From Alphaproteobacteria bacterium (GTDB taxonomy: Bacteria > Pseudomonadota > Alphaproteobacteria > Reyranellales > Reyranellaceae), in assembly GCA_016869975.1 (NCBI GenBank), contig VGCZ01000009.1, positions 62,001 through 126,000 on the forward strand: DNA of 64,000 nucleotides. Reading direction: 5' to 3'. Below, piece by piece: positions 59,560 to 64,000 of this stretch (position 1 is its first letter; each line of letters starts with the position of its first letter). Made by a program: the position numbers and the translations under genes. The notes below the pieces were generated by a model that was given only the letters and a program-made list of their open reading frames with translations, did no database searches and was not told the DNA's origin.

Positions 59560-60335
59560 GCGCGCTGTCGCTCGCCGATCTGCAGGGCGCGTTCCGCGGC
59601 GTCTGCCTGGGCCGGGACGCGCCCGCGCTCGCCGCCCCTGAATTCGTGGGCCTCGTCGATGGCGCGCGCATCGCCGCCGATGCCCGGCTGCGCATCTATC
59701 GCCACCACGTCTTCGACAGCCTGTCGACGGCCCTGGGCGCCACCTTCTCGACCGTGCGGGCGCTGGTCGGCGAGGGCTTCTTCCGCGCGCTGGCGCGCGA
59801 CTACATCGCGGTCTCGCCGCCGTCGGGGCCGGTGCTGAGCGAGTACGGCGCGGACTTCCCCGATTTCATCGAGCGGCACGCGCGAACGGGCGAGCTCGTC
59901 TACCTCGCCGACTCCGCGCGGCTCGACTGGGCGCTGACGCGCGCCTATGGCGCCGAGGTCGGCATGGCGCTGACGGCGGCGCAGCTCGCGGCCATGGCGC
60001 CAGAGGCGTTGGGCGATCTGCGGCCGCGCTTGCGCGCCGGCGTCTCGCTGCTGCGCTCGGCCTGGCCGATCGACCAGATCTGGGCGGTCTCGCACGGCCA
60101 CGACGACTCCACCATCGACCTCGCCTCCGGCGGCGTCGAGCTGGTCGTGTTCCAGCGCGACGACGATGCCGCCTTCGCGCGGCTGACGCGCGGCGAGGCT
60201 GTGCTGCTCGCCGCCTGCGACGGCGCGACGGACCTCGCGACCGTCGTCGAGCGCGCGAGCGCTGCCGATCCATCCTTCGATTTCGCCACCACCCTGCCGA
60301 AATGCCTCGGCCTCAGCATCCTGGACACGCCATGA
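59556..60335 (+). CDS. bufC: BufC, DUF2063 partner protein for the MNIO
   Basis: 259 residues beginning MSALSLADLQGAFRGVCLGR. RLRIYRHHVFDSLSTALGAT then FSTVRALVGEGFFRALARDY and GPVLSEYGADFPDFIERHAR are the conserved N-terminal DUF2063 helices. The C-terminal half has the winged-helix-like RLTRGEAVLLAACDGATDLA then TVVERA, resembling a RiPP recognition element. It works with BufB as the recognition partner for the precursor. It starts in an ATGA overlap with bufB and ends in one with the DoxX gene. Confidence 0.9.
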   Translation: MSALSLADLQGAFRGVCLGRDAPALAAPEFVGLVDGARIAADARLRIYRHHVFDSLSTALGATFSTVRALVGEGFFRALARDYIAVSPPSGPVLSEYGADFPDFIERHARTGELVYLADSARLDWALTRAYGAEVGMALTAAQLAAMAPEALGDLRPRLRAGVSLLRSAWPIDQIWAVSHGHDDSTIDLASGGVELVVFQRDDDAAFARLTRGEAVLLAACDGATDLATVVERASAADPSFDFATTLPKCLGLSILDTP

Positions 60336-60811
60336 ACGCCTATCGTCGCCTCGTCGCCCGCCTCGACGGCTTCCCGCAACCGCTGCTGCAGCTGGCGATG
60401 CGCGTCGGCATCTTCTTCGTGTTCTGGCGCTCCGGCATGCTCAAGGCCGCGAACATGGAGCAGGCGGTTGGCCTGTTCCGCGACGAGTACTTCACCGTGC
60501 AGGACAAGGAGCCGGTGCCGGTCTTCTTCCAGGAGCTGTTGCGCATCCCGAAGTGGCCGGCCGAGGCGAGCGCGTGGCTGGCGACGTCGGTCGAGCTGGC
60601 CGCGCCGGCGCTGATCCTCGCCGGCCTGGCCACGCGGGTCTCGGCGCTGGCGCTGATCGGCATGACGCTGTTCATCCAGTTCTGCATCTACTGGCGGGAC
60701 TACCCCTCGCATCTGCTGTGGTTGTCGATCCTGCTGTTCATTCTCGTGCGCGGGCCCGGCCCGTGGTCGCTCGACCGCGTCCTCGGGCTCGACGGGACGC
60801 GGCGCGCCTGA
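60332..60811 (+). CDS. DoxX-family membrane protein of the buf operon
   Basis: 159 residues with about four hydrophobic segments. LQLAMRVGIFFVFWRSGMLK, ATSVELAAPALILAGLATRV and LIGMTLFIQFCIYWRDYPSH are typical of DoxX proteins. Similar DoxX genes are regular members of bufferin operons (sometimes called BufD), but the exact role is not settled. It overlaps bufC by 4 bases and is the last gene of the operon. Confidence 0.88.
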   Translation: MNAYRRLVARLDGFPQPLLQLAMRVGIFFVFWRSGMLKAANMEQAVGLFRDEYFTVQDKEPVPVFFQELLRIPKWPAEASAWLATSVELAAPALILAGLATRVSALALIGMTLFIQFCIYWRDYPSHLLWLSILLFILVRGPGPWSLDRVLGLDGTRRA

Positions 60812-60945
60812 CTATTTGCCGAGTCGCTGAGTTTTCGGGCATCGCTCCGTCAGCGGCCGTAGTTCCTTGATTTATCAGCAGGAATCCCGGTCTTTGACGG
60901 ATGTTGCGGTGCACGATGACCGCCGCGGCGCCGCTGTGTAGGCGC

Positions 60946-60975
60946 TTGTTTTTCCCCATCCTCGCCCACTATATT
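60946..60975 (+). promoter_or_regulatory. Probable sigma-70 promoter of the dksA-like gene
   Basis: TTGTTT (60946-60951) and TATATT (60970-60975) are separated by 18 bases, a good housekeeping promoter spacing. A short leader of about 55 bases reaches the dksA-like ATG at 61037. The flanking sequence is otherwise GC-rich. Confidence 0.45.
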
Positions 60976-61036
60976 CCGCGCGCTTTTTCGGGGTGAGTAG
61001 CGGGCTCCCGTGGGGCTCGCTGGAGGAGCATGGCGT

Positions 61037-61453
61037 ATGTCGATGACTCTGCCGCCGGGCTACCGGCCGACGGACCGCGAGCAGTTCATGAATCCGCTTC
61101 AGCAGGAATACTTCAAGCAGAAGCTGCTGAAATGGAAACAGGAACTCATCAACGAATCGAACCAGACGCTCGCCTCTCTTCAGGAAGAAAGTCTTTCCCA
61201 GCCCGACCTCGCCGACCGGGCCACGGCCGAAACGGACAGGGCGCTGGAGCTGCGTACCCGCGATCGTTTCCGCAAGCTGATCGCCAAGATCGACTCGGCG
61301 ATCCGGCGCATCGACGAAGACACCTACGGCTATTGCGAGGAGACCGGCGAGCCGATCGCGCTCAAGCGCCTCGAGGCCCGGCCGATCGCCACCTTGAGCG
61401 TCGAGGCGCAGGAGCGCCACGAGCGCATGGAGCGCACGCGACGCGACGAGTAG
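61037..61453 (+). CDS. dksA: DksA-type RNA polymerase-binding transcription factor
   Basis: About 138 residues from ATG 61037, with GGAGGAG nine bases upstream. The coiled-coil region FKQKLLKWKQELINESNQTL and DLADRATAETDRALELRTRD carries the acidic DxxDxA tip. The zinc-finger region YGYCEETGEPIALKRLEARP then IATLSVEAQERHE keeps only one of four classical zinc cysteines, a pattern usual for alphaproteobacterial DksA. It modulates transcription initiation with ppGpp. It stands alone with its own promoter. Confidence 0.93.
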   Translation: MSMTLPPGYRPTDREQFMNPLQQEYFKQKLLKWKQELINESNQTLASLQEESLSQPDLADRATAETDRALELRTRDRFRKLIAKIDSAIRRIDEDTYGYCEETGEPIALKRLEARPIATLSVEAQERHERMERTRRDE

Positions 61454-61791
61454 CGCGCCGGTCGTGCCGTGTCGGAGGTACGGGCGAGCGTGAAGCCCGG
61501 CTTGCCTCGTCCTCGTCGTTCATTGTGACGATCATCCGATCGGCCCCTGCGAGGCCTTCCGCAAGCTGCCAATCTGGCACGCGAACGCCGACTATTTGCG
61601 ATCTGTATTGAAAAAGTTCTTACGCCAGAACAAGAGATCTAATTCTGGCTTAGAGCGCTGATAAAAATCGGTAATTCGTATATTCTGTATACACATATGA
61701 TTGGCAGACCCATCGCGACGACCCTGTCAAACCATCTCATTTCGACGCTCGTAGGGGCGGAAAAAAGGGGTCTGTATCAAGACGCGGTACA
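61454..61791. other. Gene-free low-GC stretch (338 bases) before the terminase gene
   Basis: No credible CDS or RNA gene is visible. The middle part (about 61600-61720) is markedly AT-rich for this genome: TTGAAAAAGTTCTTACG, GATAAAAATCGGTAATTCG and TATATTCTGTATACACATAT. An inverted repeat GCCAGAA/TTCTGGC and the near-palindrome GTATACAC occur there. It looks like foreign or regulatory DNA; the promoter for the terminase-like gene probably lies in it. Confidence 0.6.
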
Positions 61792-62703
61792 ATGGCCGCC
61801 ATGACGACCGCCGCCCCCGCCAAACACCTCTCGCCACGCCACGCGCGCTTCGTGGCGCTGTATCTCGAGGACTTCAACGCCACCCAGGCCTATCTCCGCG
61901 CCGGCTACAGCCCGCGCGGCGCGCAGGCCAACGCCTGCCGGCTGCTGCGCCGACCGGAGATCGAGGCGGCGGTCGCCGAAGGTCAACGTCGCCTCGCGGC
62001 GTCGCTGGCGATCGGCGCCGAGCGCGTGGCGCGGGAATACGCCCGCATCGCCTTCGCCAATGTCGACGACTTCATCAGCGTCGACGCCGACGGCGCCGTG
62101 CGCATCGACCTGGCGAAGGCCGATCGCGGCAAGCGGGCCGGGCTGGTGGATCTCGTGGTCAGCGACGGCACCGAGACACGGCCGCGGCAGGTCAGGATCA
62201 AGCTGGGCAAGCTCAGGGCGCTCGACGCGCTGACGAAGCGGCTCGACCTGTTCGGCGCGAAGCCGGCGGTGGAGGCCCCGGTGGAGGCCCAAGGGCATCT
62301 GCATGACATGGTCGAGGGGCTTCAGCGGCTCCTGATGTTCGAGCGCGAGGAACGCGCCGAGCTGGAGCGGCGGCTCGGGGGAGAACGGCCGCCCGCCGAG
62401 CACGAGGCGCCGAACGAGGAGTCGTACGAGGTTCCTTACGAGGAGCCGCCCGAGACGCCGTACGAGGAGCCCCCCGAGGAAGAGCTGGAGCCGATCATTC
62501 TGAAGGGACTGGGGCCGCCCGATCCGCCCAGGCGCCAGCAGCCGTCATCGCCGCCGCAACAGGCGGCGCCGATCCTGTGGCGCCACGTGTCCGGCCTGTA
62601 TCCGAACGCCAAGATCATCTGTTCGGGCGGACGAAAACCCGGCGACCCGCCCGACTCCTACGAGGCGTTGAAGCGATGGGCGGCGGCGAACCCACGACGA
62701 TGA
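61792..62703 (+). CDS. Phage terminase small subunit-like protein, orphan
   Basis: 303 residues. KHLSPRHARFVALYLEDFNA and TQAYLRAGYSPRGAQANACR then LLRRPEIEAAVAEGQRR are the Terminase_2 helix-turn-helix domain that recognises pac/cos sites. FANVDDFISVDADGAVRIDL and LGKLRALDALTKRLDLFG complete the core. An added C-terminal half is acidic and repetitive (VPYEEPPETPYEEPPEEELE, about residues 215-240), then ILWRHVSGLYPNAKIICSGG. No large terminase, portal or capsid gene follows; the next gene is a chromosomal Bug protein. It is a phage relic or a domesticated DNA-binding protein. Confidence 0.85.
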   Translation: MAAMTTAAPAKHLSPRHARFVALYLEDFNATQAYLRAGYSPRGAQANACRLLRRPEIEAAVAEGQRRLAASLAIGAERVAREYARIAFANVDDFISVDADGAVRIDLAKADRGKRAGLVDLVVSDGTETRPRQVRIKLGKLRALDALTKRLDLFGAKPAVEAPVEAQGHLHDMVEGLQRLLMFEREERAELERRLGGERPPAEHEAPNEESYEVPYEEPPETPYEEPPEEELEPIILKGLGPPDPPRRQQPSSPPQQAAPILWRHVSGLYPNAKIICSGGRKPGDPPDSYEALKRWAAANPRR

Positions 62704-62718
62704 GGCGGACATCCGCCA

Positions 62719-62744
62719 CCCCGCCTTCGCTCGAAGGGGCGGGG
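62719..62744. terminator. GC-rich hairpin between convergent genes
   Basis: CCCCGCCTTCG and CGAAGGGGCGGGG pair with a two-base bulge. No T-tract follows on either strand, so termination function is uncertain. Confidence 0.4.
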
Positions 62745-62819
62745 CGATCGTCCTCGGCGCGCCGGCCGCCCACGTCCCGGACTCATCCGCGCGCACGATG
62801 GCGGCGGGGCGTGCCACGC

Positions 62820-63800
62820 CTACTCGAACTTGATGTCGAGCTCCTTGAGCTTCGGCCCCCAGAAGGCGTGCTCCTTGCGCACGGCGTCGGCGAATTGCGG
62901 GCGCGTCATCTCCGGCGGGAAATCCAGCCCGTCCTTGTCGAGGGCGCTCTTCATCTTGGGATCCTTCAGCGCCGCTTTCACGTCGCGCTCGACCCGGTCG
63001 ATGACCTCGACCGGCGTGCCCTTGGGTGCGAAGACTCCGTGCCAGCCCTTGAGCGTCGCGCCCTTGATGCCGACTTCCTCGAGCGTCGGGATGTCAGGCA
63101 GCGCCGAGACGCGCTTGCTGCCGGTGACCGCCAACGCGCGCAGCTTGCCGGCCTTGATCTGGCCCACCGCCGGCGGCAGCGAGGAGAAGTTCATCGTGAT
63201 GATGCCGCTGATGACGTCCATCAGCGCCGGGCCGGTTCCCTTGTAGGGCACATGGGTCAGCTTGGTGCCGGTCGCGGCCGCGAACAGCGCGCCGGCGAGG
63301 TGGTTGTTGCCGCCGGCGCCCGACGACGAGAAGGTCAGCTTGTCGGGATCCTTCTTGGCCAGGGCGATCAGCTCGGCGACGGTCTTGGCCGGCACGTCGG
63401 GGTGCACCGCCAGCACGTACTGGTAGTCGGTGGTCTGCACGATCGGGATCAGGTCTTCGAGCGTGTCGGTCTTGTAGCCCTTCAGCACATGCGGATTGAG
63501 CACGATGTTGGTGCTCACGGCGTAGAGCAGCGTGTAGCCGTCGGGCCGGGCGTTGGCGACGATGGTCGTGCCGATGCCGCCGGCGGCGCCGCCCTTGTTG
63601 TCGACGATGATGCTCTGGCCGAACAATGGCGTCATCAGATGTGCCAGCTCGCGCGCGACGATGTCGGCGCCGCCGCCGGCGGCGTAGGGCACGACGAAGG
63701 TCACGGGCCGTTCCGGCCACTTGGATTGCGCGAAGACGGCGCTCGGCGAGGCCAGCGCGGCGGCGCTCGCGGCGATGGCGTGGCGGCGGCTCAGAAGCAT
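62820..63800 (-). CDS. Bug-family tripartite tricarboxylate transporter substrate-binding protein, second copy
   Basis: About 326 residues from ATG 63800 (AAGGAAACG before it); ATG 63821 is an alternative start. A Tat/Sec-like signal (LSRRHAIAASAAALASPSAV then FAQ) precedes VTFVVPYAAGGGADIVAREL, a Bug-type opening. VDNKGGAAGGIGTTIVANAR, LTFSSSGAGGNNHLAGALFA and LTHVPYKGTGPALMDVISGI form the carboxylate pocket. It shares the plan, but not close identity, with the Bug protein at 29480-30442. Ligand unknown. No TctA/B genes are visible nearby. Confidence 0.92.
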   Translation of the reverse strand: MLLSRRHAIAASAAALASPSAVFAQSKWPERPVTFVVPYAAGGGADIVARELAHLMTPLFGQSIIVDNKGGAAGGIGTTIVANARPDGYTLLYAVSTNIVLNPHVLKGYKTDTLEDLIPIVQTTDYQYVLAVHPDVPAKTVAELIALAKKDPDKLTFSSSGAGGNNHLAGALFAAATGTKLTHVPYKGTGPALMDVISGIITMNFSSLPPAVGQIKAGKLRALAVTGSKRVSALPDIPTLEEVGIKGATLKGWHGVFAPKGTPVEVIDRVERDVKAALKDPKMKSALDKDGLDFPPEMTRPQFADAVRKEHAFWGPKLKELDIKFE

Positions 63801-63941
63801 GGGCGTTTCCTTCGGCGACACAGTTGGTTGGCGGCAGACTACGACGGAATCGCCTCCGGGGCCAATCGCCTTGCCCCTGCGCGCGCAAGCGCTAGACTGT
63901 GGCCAATCGACAATCCCGATGACGGGTCACGATGCCGTCCC

Positions 63942-64000
63942 ATGGGTGACCGCAACCACAGAAGCGCGCTGCATCCCAACTCCGAGCTGCTGCTGCGGCG
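63942..64000 (+). CDS. Possible start of a gene running off the window end
   Basis: ATG 63942 opens MGDRNHRSALHPNSELLLR with no stop before the window edge. The HPNSELLLR wording resembles the start of SnoaL/NTF2-fold proteins. Only 19 codons are visible and no strong ribosome-binding site precedes it. Confidence 0.3.
   Translation, partial: MGDRNHRSALHPNSELLLR

Noticed and set aside
61454-61791. tRNA or small RNA gene in the low-GC stretch
   Set aside because: No cloverleaf arms or CCA/T-loop wording found by eye; only short inverted repeats.

Overview
The window is high-GC, densely coded DNA with many 4-base ATGA/GTGA gene overlaps. Its gene content points to a free-living alphaproteobacterium: histone deacetylase-like/xseB/ispA/dxs/tlyA synteny, an alphaproteobacterial-type DksA, EipB-like and PdeM-like proteins, and several tripartite-tricarboxylate 'Bug' binding proteins. 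The combination of Bug proteins, peptide ABC transporters and many beta-oxidation and amidohydrolase genes fits a Rhodospirillales/Hyphomicrobiales-like soil or freshwater organism. The genus cannot be fixed from sequence alone. No tRNA, rRNA, CRISPR array or intact mobile element was seen.

Region by region. 1-9.7 kb: the 3' end of a 3-hydroxyacyl-CoA dehydrogenase gene, a DMT exporter, a two-gene thioredoxin-fold/UGSC selenoprotein module, a lipoprotein gene broken by an amber codon, then acyl-CoA dehydrogenase, thiolase and a FadB-type bifunctional enzyme (a beta-oxidation set with a possible MerR-type operator upstream). 9.7-15 kb: a DUF5615/DUF433 toxin-antitoxin-like pair, a methyltransferase, DUF1801, an MhpD-like hydratase, tandem duplicated alpha/beta hydrolases, and an IclR regulator with a clear palindromic operator. 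15-21.7 kb: the isoprenoid precursor cluster (deacetylase-like, xseB, ispA, dxs, tlyA), interrupted by a DUF1223 gene and an SDR remnant, then a GST-like gene. 21.7-28 kb: SppA, two Opp/Dpp permeases, a GNAT acetyltransferase and a peptide-binding protein. 28-38 kb: a SnoaL-like protein, PyrE with a basic tail, a Bug protein, an MFS carrier, an HcnABC-like dehydrogenase set, an SGNH hydrolase, an amidohydrolase and a PEP-mutase/isocitrate-lyase-like enzyme. 38-48.4 kb: a class III cyclase, a glycine-zipper lipoprotein, a nitronate-monooxygenase-like enzyme, a branched-chain-type binding protein, a gamma-glutamyltransferase, then a sigma/anti-sigma/Spy-like/DUF1800/DUF1501 operon. 48.4-54.8 kb: an MFS carrier and the photo-oxidative stress cluster cfa/DUF1365/FAD oxidoreductase/photolyase. 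54.8-64 kb: EipB-like, PdeM, an MhpD-like hydratase, MobA, a bufferin operon (BufA1-BufB-BufC-DoxX), DksA, an orphan phage terminase small subunit in a low-GC pocket, and a second Bug protein.

The most notable item is at 3287-3808. The annotated reading frame stops at a TGA (3566-3568), but the frame continues for 80 more codons. The TGA is followed directly by Gly-Ser-Cys-Thr-Thr-Cys, giving the U-G-S-C-x-x-C signature of the UGSC selenoprotein family. A bacterial SECIS-like hairpin (stem CGTGC/GCACG, loop AGTCT, plus a lower stem GGGTC/GACCT) starts 13 nt after the TGA. The gene sits 2 bases downstream of a CPTC thioredoxin-fold fusion protein. Together they look like an uncharacterised selenium-dependent redox pair. 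Standard gene callers would truncate the selenoprotein and lose its active site.

A second window-wide theme is intergenic palindromic repeats of at least three types. One forms the C-terminal tail of MobA.
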